Source of the DNA: an uncultured Pseudomonadota bacterium | GTDB lineage: Bacteria > Pseudomonadota > Gammaproteobacteria > Steroidobacterales > Steroidobacteraceae | Assembly (NCBI GenBank): GCA_903868595.1 | Contig: CAIPVV010000053.1 | Location: 84,137 to 148,136 of the forward strand | Reading direction: 5' to 3' | DNA: 64,000 nucleotides | Shown: piece after piece, positions 51,261 through 58,842 of the stretch | Numbering within the stretch: the stretch's first letter is position 1 | Layout of the letters: each line of letters opens with the position of its first letter | Notes under the pieces: generated by a model | Databases searched by the model: none | Told to the model about the DNA's origin: nothing | What the model saw: the letters and a program-made list of their open reading frames with translations, nothing else | Program-made: the position numbers and the translations under genes

Positions 51261-53150
51261 CTACTCCACCCCGAAGGCGAGCACCGCGTTGCCGGTGATG
51301 CCACCGACCACGCCAAAACCCGAGCCGACGTAGACGCGACCGTCCACCACCACTGCCCCGCCGGAGAGGATCGAGCCGCCCTTGGTAGCCACCTTGTTGA
51401 CCGCCTCGAAGCTGCGGTTGGTGTTGTACTGCCAGAGCGTCGCGCCATCGACGGGCGACAAGGCCGTCAGCGCGCCGTCGGCGCCGCCGACGAACACCAC
51501 GCTGGGCGTCGCCATTGCCGCCGCCGCGTTGCTGGCGCCCTTGACCCCGGGCGCCGCGAAGGACTGGGACCAGACGCGCTCGCCGTCGGCCGTGCGCAGG
51601 GCCACGACACCACCACCGGTGAGCCCGAAGTAGCTGATCGAGGAGCCGATCGCCCCGCCCCACAGGACGCCCGTGGACTTGGTCGCCAGGCCAGTCGTGC
51701 TACCGGCAGGGTTCTCCCCCACCACCGGCCCGGTCAGGTTCTTGCGCCATACCAGCGCGCCCTCATGGTCCGGATCCAAGGCCAGGATGTCGCCCGGCTT
51801 GGTGGACACGAACAGCAGGTCGCGGCCGCCCACCGTGCGCAGGGTGACCGAGGCCGGGATGTCGTAATCGGGTCCCTGGGTCTTCGGGCAGTTGTTGACG
51901 GGCTCCTTCACCGGACAGCCCACGAGGAAGGAATCGTTCTTGAACACCTGGTAAAACCAGGCGAGCTTGCCCGTGTCCAGGTCCAGTGCCATCACGGCGT
52001 CCGAGGTCGGCGCAGCCGGGAAAGTGCTCGCATCGCCCGTGCCGAAGTACACGCGCCGCCGCGCCACGTCCACGGTGGGCGTGTTCCACACCGGTGCGCC
52101 GGCCGGCCCATAGAGCATCGTGCCGGCGGCATTGGGGCCCAGGGGCTTTGCCCCATCGGGGATTACCGGCGTTCGCCATCGAGGCTTGCCGGTGTTGGCG
52201 TCGACCGCCAAGACGGCGCCGATGGACTGGCAGCACGGGTAGTCCTTGACCGCGGCGGCAATACCCTCCCATGACGACACCGGCACGTAGAGCCGCCCGT
52301 CATGGAAGGCCGGTGCTGCGGTGATGCGGTTGGAGTAATGCTGCCCGACGTGCCGCTGCCACAGCAGTCGGCCGGACTTGGCATCCAGCGCATAGAGGTT
52401 GGCCAGCAGGTCGCCAAAGTACACGGCGTACTTCACGCCCGGGAAACCGCGGATCGGCGCGATCGTCATCGCGTTGCGGACGCCCGCTTTGGCGCGGAAA
52501 GACCAGTGCACGCAGCCGCTCCTGGCGTCGAGCGAATAGATGTAGCCCGTGTCGGCCCCGACGTACAGGTGGCCGGAGACCACCGTGGGTTGGCTGTAGC
52601 TGGAGCTGGAGTTGGGCAGGCCAAAGGCCCACAGGAGCTTGAGCTTCGGCAGGCTTGCCGCATCAAGGCGCGCGTTGTCGGCGGACTGGAAGCGCGTATT
52701 GGCCAGGTCGCCGCCCCAGCCGTTCCAGTGTGGGTCGTTCTCAGGATCGATCGGCACCGAATCCGGCCCGCAGCGGTTGGGCATGTGGCGGGCATCGCCG
52801 GACACGCCGGTCCCCAGCGGCCTGCCGCCCAGCGAGGCCGCTACCTTACGGCGCTGGGTATCGGTCAGCGTATCGCCCACGGACTTCATCGTCCCGGTGG
52901 TGAGTGCCGTGAATATACGCTCCGGCGGCATCGACCTCAGCTGTGCCGGGGTCGGCGCGCGCTCGACCGCGGGGTTACCGTGACAGGCCGTGCAGTGTTG
53001 CTGGAAGACAATGAACCCAAGTTCGGTATCCGCCGTCGGCGAGGGATCGCCCGTGCCCAACTGCTGCGCGCAAGTGACACTGCTCAGCGCCAACAGCAGC
53101 ACTGCGGCCGCCGCGCTGGGCGCCCTGCGCACCTTGAGGTCTACGCTCAT
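51261..53150 (-). CDS. Secreted haem/PQQ-propeller dehydrogenase (polyvinyl alcohol dehydrogenase-like)
   Basis: The 629-residue protein has a signal peptide (AAAAVLLLALSSVTCAQ) and a short cytochrome c domain with CxxCH in FIVFQQHCTACHGNP and a Met region at MPPERIFTALTTGTMKSVG. A PQQ-like eight-bladed propeller follows: PHWNGWGGDLANTRFQSADN, HLYVGADTGYIYSLDARSGC, KYAVYFGDLLANLYALDAKS, VWNTPTVDVARRRVYFGTGD, DAVMALDLDTGKLAWFYQVF. A cytochrome N-terminal to the propeller is the order seen in polyvinyl alcohol dehydrogenases, whereas most quinohaemoprotein alcohol dehydrogenases have it C-terminal. The substrate is probably an alcohol; a vicinal Cys pair (DYPCCQS) is present. Confidence 0.88.
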   Translation of the reverse strand: MSVDLKVRRAPSAAAAVLLLALSSVTCAQQLGTGDPSPTADTELGFIVFQQHCTACHGNPAVERAPTPAQLRSMPPERIFTALTTGTMKSVGDTLTDTQRRKVAASLGGRPLGTGVSGDARHMPNRCGPDSVPIDPENDPHWNGWGGDLANTRFQSADNARLDAASLPKLKLLWAFGLPNSSSSYSQPTVVSGHLYVGADTGYIYSLDARSGCVHWSFRAKAGVRNAMTIAPIRGFPGVKYAVYFGDLLANLYALDAKSGRLLWQRHVGQHYSNRITAAPAFHDGRLYVPVSSWEGIAAAVKDYPCCQSIGAVLAVDANTGKPRWRTPVIPDGAKPLGPNAAGTMLYGPAGAPVWNTPTVDVARRRVYFGTGDASTFPAAPTSDAVMALDLDTGKLAWFYQVFKNDSFLVGCPVKEPVNNCPKTQGPDYDIPASVTLRTVGGRDLLFVSTKPGDILALDPDHEGALVWRKNLTGPVVGENPAGSTTGLATKSTGVLWGGAIGSSISYFGLTGGGVVALRTADGERVWSQSFAAPGVKGASNAAAAMATPSVVFVGGADGALTALSPVDGATLWQYNTNRSFEAVNKVATKGGSILSGGAVVVDGRVYVGSGFGVVGGITGNAVLAFGVE

Positions 53151-53515
53151 GCCCCACCCCTTCTTCTTGTTCTGCCTGTAGTTGTACTTCAAACACGGGG
53201 ATCGGCACAAAAAATCGGAAGACGGGATCCCGTGCAGGCGGACCGGCGCCCACCGTGAGGTGCCCTGACAGATACCGGCCAAGAGGCCTTGAGGCGCGCC
53301 AAAGGCTCGGCCAAGAAGCCACGACCCCGAGCCGGGACCCGGACGGGGGCACATCGGGGCAGTGCCCAGCGGCCCCACGCCGCGTCCCTGCGCGTAGCCT
53401 GCTGCCCGCACACCCGTGGGCAGCCCCCTATCGCCTTGCACAGCCAGCTTCCAAGCCCCGGTATTTCACGGGGGGTGGCACCCTGGAACCGTCGCTTTTA
53501 CGCCGGTCTTGAGCC

Positions 53516-53548
53516 GCGGCACCTGCCCGCAGAGCCGGCAGGTGCCGC
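53516..53548 (-). terminator. 12-bp perfect hairpin after the 489-residue exported protein gene
   Basis: GCGGCACCTGCC (53516-53527) and GGCAGGTGCCGC (53537-53548) form a perfect stem with a nine-base loop, 18 bases beyond the stop of the reverse-strand gene. It lacks a T run, so it may work with Rho or protect the mRNA 3' end. Confidence 0.6.
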
Positions 53549-53565
53549 CGGCACGGGATCGGCGG

Positions 53566-55035
53566 CTACTTAAAGCTGAAGATGTCCTCCTCCGTCGGCT
53601 TTTTCATGCCCTTCTCGAAATACTTCTCCCAGATCTGGGCCCAGGGACGGCCGTACGTGTCGGGCACTTCGTACTCAATCACCTGGCCCGGAGACACGGC
53701 CGTCGCATGGCCCTTGACCGGCAGGATGGTCGGGATGCACTCGATGAAGGTGTACGGCGCGCCTTCCTCGAAACCGCTGAGCTTTGCGTAGTTGCGGATG
53801 ATGCGAATCGGCTCCACGAGCGCATCAGGATCATAGAAAACGGCTTCATGGTTGAGGCCCGTCACCCGCCCTTTTGCATCGCGAGTGGGTGTGTAGATCT
53901 CGATGGTCTGCATCTTGTTGGAGAACTCGAACGCGCCGTGTGCCGCCCAGCCCTGGATGTTGGAGGTCCAGGTAATCAGGACATCGTGGTCCCAGAAACC
54001 GACCGTTTCGCCATACCAGCGCGGCACGTCGGCGCCCAGGCGGGGCACGGCGCCATCCATGCGGAAATCCCGCCCGACCTGAATGTTGGTGACGAAGTTA
54101 TCAGCGACGCCCGCCATGATTTGCACCAGCGAGGGCGTCACGATGACCGATTGCGGGAACTGGATCGCAAAGGCGTACCAGCGCCGCATGAACCCCTCTG
54201 GCCAGCAGTACTGCGACGGCCACTGGGGAGCATTGGTATTTCCCTGGTGGAAGGCGTCCTGGACCATGCGCTGCTGGTATTCCGGCGTCAGCACCGACAG
54301 AACCGTCGGGAACTGGACCGCCAGCATCAAGGTGTACCAGTTCTCGAAGATGTTGCCCGGGGCATACCGGCCGCTGATCTCGCCCGGAACCGTTGCGTAC
54401 GTGTGCTTGGTGGGACCGCCGCGTCGCTTGGTTTCAGCCCGTAACGCTTCGTAATGCTCCTGCGCAGTCTTGAACTTATAGGGGCTGACGATCGCCTCGC
54501 GGGGATAATCGCGGTCGCAGTAGCCCCAAGCGGCAGAGCGGGGTGGATCGTTGCCGATGGTGGCCGGAAAAATGGCGCCCCGCTGCATCTCCAGACCCTG
54601 CGGGCTGTTGCAGCGGAAATAGCGCGGATCGGTCCACAGCGCCCGATCCTGGTAGAAATCCTTGGATGTGAAGATATCCACCGGCAAGGGCTTCACGCCG
54701 GCCGGACTCTCGCCGTTCCAGGCCGAGCCGATGGCCTGCGGCGCCGGGCCGCTCCCGCGAGGAGCCCCAAAAGCCGGCAGGTTCAGGGGTCCCACGAACG
54801 GATAGCTCTTCAATGCCTCGACGAAGCGCTGCATTTCCTGCGGGTTCGCATTCGCAAGAGTGGCCGGCTGTACGGGCGTCGGAAGCACTGCAGCGAGCGG
54901 CGCGCCCCGGCCAACGCTCTTGAAACCAGGATCGGCCACTCGTTGGCCAAATACCGGCGAGACGAAGCTGACGGCAAGGGCCACCACCACCGTCCGCCGG
55001 ACAATGCGTCCCACAAATTTTGAGGCCATAGCCAT
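53566..55035 (-). CDS. Exported protein of unknown family (489 aa)
   Basis: The protein has an N-terminal signal (VVVALAVSFVSPVFGQ) after a basic start. It has several Trp/Tyr/Cys-rich conserved-looking stretches: YFRCNSPQGLEMQRGAIFPA, SAAWGYCDRDYPREAIVSPY, YAPGNIFENWYTLMLAVQFP, SQYCWPEGFMRRWYAFAIQF, GETVGFWDHDVLITWTSNIQ, GWAAHGAFEFSNKMQTIEIY and EYEVPDTYGRPWAQIWEKYF. The end LNHEAVFYDPDALVEPIRI resembles the large beta-rich exported proteins that accompany degradative dehydrogenases. I do not recognise a named family. It lies just upstream of the PQQ dehydrogenase on the same strand. Confidence 0.75.
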   Translation of the reverse strand: MAMASKFVGRIVRRTVVVALAVSFVSPVFGQRVADPGFKSVGRGAPLAAVLPTPVQPATLANANPQEMQRFVEALKSYPFVGPLNLPAFGAPRGSGPAPQAIGSAWNGESPAGVKPLPVDIFTSKDFYQDRALWTDPRYFRCNSPQGLEMQRGAIFPATIGNDPPRSAAWGYCDRDYPREAIVSPYKFKTAQEHYEALRAETKRRGGPTKHTYATVPGEISGRYAPGNIFENWYTLMLAVQFPTVLSVLTPEYQQRMVQDAFHQGNTNAPQWPSQYCWPEGFMRRWYAFAIQFPQSVIVTPSLVQIMAGVADNFVTNIQVGRDFRMDGAVPRLGADVPRWYGETVGFWDHDVLITWTSNIQGWAAHGAFEFSNKMQTIEIYTPTRDAKGRVTGLNHEAVFYDPDALVEPIRIIRNYAKLSGFEEGAPYTFIECIPTILPVKGHATAVSPGQVIEYEVPDTYGRPWAQIWEKYFEKGMKKPTEEDIFSFK

Positions 55036-55215
55036 CTTATTCCCCGTATGCAGCCGTGTTTCTTGTTATTGCCGAGGCAGCCGCCGCGCGTACGCTCGTC
55101 GTATCGGCGTCCCTGTCGCCTGCGTCTTCGCCAGGACAGTCCTGTATCTTAGGCCGACCAGATTATACCGGCCCGGACCGCCCGTGCGAGCCTTCTATGC
55201 CACCGCGCATCCGTG

Positions 55216-55674
55216 TCAACCCTGCGCTGCTTCGCGCACCAACAAAAGGGGCACCGGGGAATGACGCAGGACGAATTCCGCCGTGCTCCCGAGCAGCAGG
55301 CGCCGCAGGCCGCTGCGCCCATGGGTGCCCATGACGATGAGGTCGGCTGGCCAGCCAAGGGCCTCTTTCACAAGGAGCTCGCCGGTGTCATCGCCCGAGG
55401 TCTCCAGCAATACGGCCTCGGCACGAACATTACTTGTGGAACACAGCTCCATCGCCTCCTGCAGCGTGGCATTGCCTGCGCGACGCAGGTCACCGAGGAA
55501 ATCCTGCGACGCAGCGCCGGCCGCTGCATACTCCAGAGCCACTATCGAACTGCTGACGACGCACACGAGCCGCAGCACCACCGCATCGCCCAGCCGGCCG
55601 AAGCCTAACGCCTCCGACAGTCCACGCCGGGACGTGGTGCTCCCATCCAGGGCCACCAGAATCCGCTTGTACAT
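55216..55674 (-). CDS. Universal stress protein (UspA family)
   Basis: The 152-residue protein has the Usp fold: MYKRILVALDGSTTSRRGLS, ELLVKEALGWPADLIVMGTH and the ATP-binding motif GTHGRSGLRRLLLGSTAEFV, followed by PVPLLLVRE. The G-2x-G-9x-G(S/T) pattern shows it belongs to the nucleotide-binding branch. Such proteins help survival under starvation and redox stress. It seems to be monocistronic, with the 489-residue exported protein gene following on the same strand. Confidence 0.92.
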   Translation of the reverse strand: MYKRILVALDGSTTSRRGLSEALGFGRLGDAVVLRLVCVVSSSIVALEYAAAGAASQDFLGDLRRAGNATLQEAMELCSTSNVRAEAVLLETSGDDTGELLVKEALGWPADLIVMGTHGRSGLRRLLLGSTAEFVLRHSPVPLLLVREAAQG

Positions 55675-56260
55675 GCCTTGGCACCCCCGCTAGCGCGCTT
55701 CGATGAACCGCCGTCACTGTGAGCAGCCCCCGGCAGCACCGGGCAAGCGGTACACCTTGGCCGCAAACCCTCCGCCGGAACGACTCACGACAGGATAGCG
55801 CGAGCGCTGCCGGCACCCATCGCCAAAACAGGACCCAACCAAGGGCCCTTCCGGCACGCAGGGACGGGACCCAGGCCCCCTCGCCTCCCGGCGCGTGTCG
55901 GCGCGTGCCGGCGAAAGGCCTCGCATCAAGCTGGCCAACGAGGGCGGAGTTCGTGTAACCCGCTATCGGCCAGTCACTGACTGTGCGCACCCTCGCGGAC
56001 TGCCTGCAGCGAAACTTGCCGTTCTCCACAGGGTACAGAGCCAGGCTCATGATCCGCATCATAAGCCGCTCGCGCGCGCTGCGACCGGCCGCCGGCACCA
56101 TGGCCCTGAGCGGGAGCGGCGACGAGCGGCAGCGCGGCGAGGCAGCTGGCCAGGCGGCTGCAGTCCCCCGTCAGAACGGCATCTCGAACGCAGACCGAAA
56201 GCAGAACACCATCCTATGCCCAGGGACGCAATGTCCGCATCGATGCGGGACGCCTCCGTT
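55675..56260. other. Intergenic stretch before the AlpA-like gene
   Basis: Almost 590 bases with no recognisable gene. An open forward frame continuing into the AlpA-like gene is Arg-rich and without features until 56261. This may be the outer flank of the tRNA-Pro island. Confidence 0.4.
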
Positions 56261-56644
56261 ATGAACAAGCTGCGATCGCTCCTCTCTGGGAGCCACAATC
56301 CGGACGCATGTGAGGAGCGAGATGCAACTCCCGATTCCGGCAGCTGGACCCTCACACTGCTTCCCGACAAGGATATTGGTGGGTCACTCCATAAAGGATG
56401 CGCCCGGCCAACCGGCGGTGAAACGCAGGTCCCTGCCCTTCCGCTCCTTCGCATCAACGACGTATTCCAGCTCCTGCGTATCAGCACGCCGACACTGTGG
56501 CGGATGCGCCTGAATCACGTCTTTCCGGGGCCTTCCAATGTTTCAACACGAGCAGTGGCCTGGAGGCGCACAGAGATCCAGGATTGGCTAGCCGGTCGAC
56601 ATGGAGCTACCGATCGGGCGTCGGTACGCCCCCGCCAACCCTGA
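56261..56644 (+). CDS. AlpA-family phage-type regulator
   Basis: The 127-residue protein ends in an AlpA-like helix-turn-helix: PLLRINDVFQLLRISTPTLW, RMRLNHVFPGPSNVSTRAVA and WRRTEIQDWLAGR. AlpA proteins are small regulators found at the integrase end of P4-like and other integrative islands, where they turn on excision or integrase genes. The N-terminal 65 residues are unusual and unassigned. The ATG at 56261 was chosen, with another at 56216. It lies 190 bases outside the first copy of the tRNA-Pro repeat, so it probably belongs to a tandem or older island at that site. Confidence 0.7.
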   Translation: MNKLRSLLSGSHNPDACEERDATPDSGSWTLTLLPDKDIGGSLHKGCARPTGGETQVPALPLLRINDVFQLLRISTPTLWRMRLNHVFPGPSNVSTRAVAWRRTEIQDWLAGRHGATDRASVRPRQP

Positions 56645-56831
56645 GGACCTTGACCGAGACTGCCGGCGAAGAATGCGACCAATCGCTGTTGGGCGCATCC
56701 AATGACCGGCGCGCTGATAGCGGATCCTGTCCGGATTGCACCGATGATGGATGCGCGAGGCCAGCCGAGTTCTGCTGCCCTGTGACCGGGAGCCTCTAAG
56801 CGCCGGCGGTGCGATTGCACACAAACTTGAA

Positions 56832-56907
56832 GTGGGCACAAAGGCGGACAGAGAAGTTCCAGGAAAGACGCGCTTTAGATGGTCGGAGCCCCGAGATTTG
56901 AACTCGG
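56832..56907. repeat. Displaced copy of the tRNA-Pro 3' end (putative att site)
   Basis: A 28-base core, 56880-56907, repeats the 3' end of tRNA-Pro (58077-58104) with one mismatch. The similarity extends upstream to about 56832 (GTGGGCACAAAGGCGGACA against GTGGACACAAAAGCGGACA). It is a directly repeated sequence bounding about 1.2 kb. A degenerate D-arm-like stretch follows (reverse strand AATAGTTCAGTGGAGG), but no complete tRNA can be folded. Confidence 0.8.
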
Positions 56908-56988
56908 AATGGCTGGCACCGCATTTTCGGCCTCCACTGAACTATTGCCATGGTATTATTTAGCGTAACTCGTTACGATAAATAAATA

Positions 56989-57465
56989 ATGGGCATAGAA
57001 CCAGCACAAGCCAAGAGACCACGCGGCAGGCCACGCAGCGGAAATGCGCTCACGGCGGCGGAGCGTATGCGCCGCATGCGTGCGCGCAAGAAAGCCGACG
57101 GCCTGAAGGCGGTCTCGTCATGGATCCCTACGCACAGCGATACGTCTGGAGGCTACTCCTCCCATCGAGTCTTGGACGCTCGGAGCCTTGCGATGCACGT
57201 TCGCATTGTCCAAAAGATCGACAGGGATCCAGGCCTGCTGGCGATCGCGCACCGCAATCTGGCGCGCTGGGGAAAACAGCGGGATCCTGAACCACCCACC
57301 TGGCTGAAGGAATGGCAGCACATCCTCAGACAACCCTGGCCGCGGGTCGCCGCCGTCATGTCTGAACAGAGTGAAACAGCATGCCGCCTGCGTCAGTCGT
57401 CGCCTTTCGCGGGCGTTCTGACGACCGAGGAACGCAGGAAGATCTATGAAGCGTTCAGAACTTGA
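56989..57465 (+). CDS. Basic partner protein of a nucleotidyltransferase (antitoxin-like)
   Basis: The 158-residue protein has a strongly basic N terminus (QAKRPRGRPRSGNALTAAER, MRRMRARKKADGLKAVSSWI) that looks like a DNA-binding arm, then a helical domain with HVRIVQKIDRDPGLLAIAHR, NLARWGKQRDPEPPTWLKEW and TTEERRKIYEAF. Proteins of this type precede DUF6036/AbiEii-like nucleotidyltransferases; here the stop overlaps that gene's start by 20 bases, a typical toxin-antitoxin spacing. The partner is broken, so this gene is probably an orphan antitoxin. Confidence 0.65.
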   Translation: MGIEPAQAKRPRGRPRSGNALTAAERMRRMRARKKADGLKAVSSWIPTHSDTSGGYSSHRVLDARSLAMHVRIVQKIDRDPGLLAIAHRNLARWGKQRDPEPPTWLKEWQHILRQPWPRVAAVMSEQSETACRLRQSSPFAGVLTTEERRKIYEAFRT

Positions 57466-57995
57466 GCATCTGATCCGGGCAGCCGGATCGATAGCCAACG
57501 ATTCCGAAATCGTCATCATTGGCAGCCAGTCCATTCTCGGTCAGTTTCCGGATGCCCCGGCAGCCCTGCTCCGCTCGGCCGAGGCTGACGTCTACCCGCG
57601 CAATCACCCGGAGCTTGCCGATCTCATAGACGGGAGCATTGGCGAGGGGTCTCAGTTCCACGAACTCTACGGGTACTACGCGCAGGGTGTCGGCGAAGAG
57701 ACGGCAACTCTGCCGCGCGGATGGCGCGATCGCCTCATTCCCGTGAACAACGCCAAACACAGTGGGCGTCACCGGCCTGTGTCTCGAGGCACACGATCTG
57801 GCGATTTCCAAATAGGTCGCGCATCGGCCCAAGGATCGTGAGTTCACCCGCGAACTGGCGGCACACGGCATGACGAACCGGGAAACCCTATTGACCCGGC
57901 TGCACGCAACCAACCTTCCCGACCAGGTTCGCGATATCGTCGCGGCCGCGATTCAACTCGACTTCAGCCGCGCTCAGGAGAGACACAAGGACTAA
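57446..57995 (+). pseudogene. Disrupted DUF6036/AbiEii-like nucleotidyltransferase
   Basis: The first part, MKRSELEHLIRAAGSIANDS, EIVIIGSQSILGQFPDAPAA, SAEADVYPRNHPELADLIDG and GWRDRLIPVNNAKH, is a clean nucleotidyltransferase domain with the GS-x10-E/D pattern. Beyond about 57757 the protein continues only in another frame: NTVGVTGLCLEAHDLAISK, an in-frame TAG at 57813-57815 where the family has Tyr, then VAHRPKDREFTRELAAHGMT, NRETLLTRLHATNLPDQVRD and FSRAQERHKD to the natural stop at 57995. One frameshift plus one nonsense change inactivate it. Confidence 0.8.
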
Positions 57996-58029
57996 CGCGT
58001 GAGGCGCCGCTTCACGCTCAGATCCTGAG

Positions 58030-58104
58030 GTGGACACAAAAGCGGACACAGAGTTTTTGGAAAGTGGGGTTTTAAGTGGTCGGAGCGCCGAGATTTGAAC
58101 TCGG
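58030..58104. repeat. Native tRNA-Pro 3'-end copy of the repeat (putative att site)
   Basis: This overlaps the 3' end of the intact tRNA-Pro gene and extends about 47 bases beyond it. Its partner is at 56832-56907. The pair has the orientation expected when an element has integrated at the tRNA 3' end and rebuilt that end. Confidence 0.8.
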
Positions 58105-58153
58105 GACCCCTTGCACCCCATGCAAGTGCGCTACCAGGCTGCGCCACGCTCCG
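58077..58153 (-). tRNA. tRNA-Pro (GGG)
   Basis: The reverse strand gives a 77-base tRNA: acceptor CGGAGCG with CGCTCCG, D-arm TGGCGCAGCCTGGTAGCGCA, anticodon arm CTTGCATGGGGTGCAAG with anticodon GGG, T-arm CGAGTTCAAATCTCG and CCA at the end. It sits at the boundary of the island and downstream of ihfA/merR, the usual place in gammaproteobacteria. Confidence 0.96.
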
Positions 58154-58203
58154 ACCGTACCCAAACCGCGGCGGGGGATTTGCCTCGGGGGGCGAATCAT
58201 ACT

Positions 58204-58560
58204 TCAGCGGCGAAGTATCTTCAGCACTTCCTCAAGCTCGACGCGGATCTGGCGGACGATCTGCTGGCTCTGGCTCACGTCGGTACGCGCTTCCTCGCCC
58301 CCGAGCTTCTGGCGGGCCCCGCCGATCGTGAAACCCTCCTCGTACAGGAGCGAGCGGATCTGGCGGATGACAATGACGTCCTGGCGCTGGTAGTAGCGGC
58401 GGTTGCCGCGGCGCTTCACCGGCTTGAGCTGTGGGAACTCCTGCTCCCAGTAGCGCAGCACGTGCGGCTTCACACCGCAGAGGTCGCTGACCTCGCCGAT
58501 GGTGAAGTAACGCTTGCCGGGTATCGCCGGCAGCTCGTTATTGTTCCGGGGTTCCAGCAT
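58204..58560 (-). CDS. MerR-family regulator (ihfA-linked)
   Basis: The 118-residue protein has the winged HTH of Mer[61 protein letters not shown] and [15 protein letters not shown], ending in a coiled coil ([17 protein letters not shown]). This is the conserved small MerR-like gene that follows ihfA in many proteobacteria; it lacks a C-terminal metal or drug sensor. Its start overlaps the ihfA 3' end by 23 bases. Its targets are unknown. Confidence 0.92.
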   Translation of the reverse strand: MLEPRNNNELPAIPGKRYFTIGEVSDLCGVKPHVLRYWEQEFPQLKPVKRRGNRRYYQRQDVIVIRQIRSLLYEEGFTIGGARQKLGGEEARTDVSQSQQIVRQIRVELEEVLKILRR

Positions 58561-58840
58561 AGGCTTCGACGCGCGCCTTGAGCTTCTGGCCAGGGCGGAA
58601 GGTCACCACGCGCCGCGCGCTGATGGGAATCTCCTCGCCCGTCTTGGGATTGCGACCCGGCCGCTGGTTCTTGTCGCGCAGGTCGAAATTGCCGAAACCC
58701 GACAATTTCACTTGTTCGCCATTGGAAAGCGCACCGCGGACCTCTTCAAAGAAAAGATCCACCAGCTCTCTCGCTTCGCGCTTGTTAAGGCCCAGCTGGT
58801 TGAATAGCGCTTCCGCCATTTCAGCTTTTGTTAGAGCCAT
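58538..58840 (-). CDS. ihfA: Integration host factor subunit alpha
   Basis: The 100-residue DNA-bending protein has the IHF-alpha sequence: [60 protein letters not shown] and the minor-groove arm [20 protein letters not shown]. With IHF-beta it forms the heterodimer used in recombination, replication and transcription. It starts two bases after the pheT stop, so it is part of the translation operon. Confidence 0.97.
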   Translation of the reverse strand: MALTKAEMAEALFNQLGLNKREARELVDLFFEEVRGALSNGEQVKLSGFGNFDLRDKNQRPGRNPKTGEEIPISARRVVTFRPGQKLKARVEAYAGTPEQ

Positions 58841-58842
58841 GC

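Noticed and set aside
56908..56960. Second tRNA gene next to the displaced repeat
   Set aside because: The T-arm and 3' acceptor are there as part of the repeat and a D-arm-like stretch follows, but the acceptor 5' strand and a five-pair anticodon stem cannot be formed.
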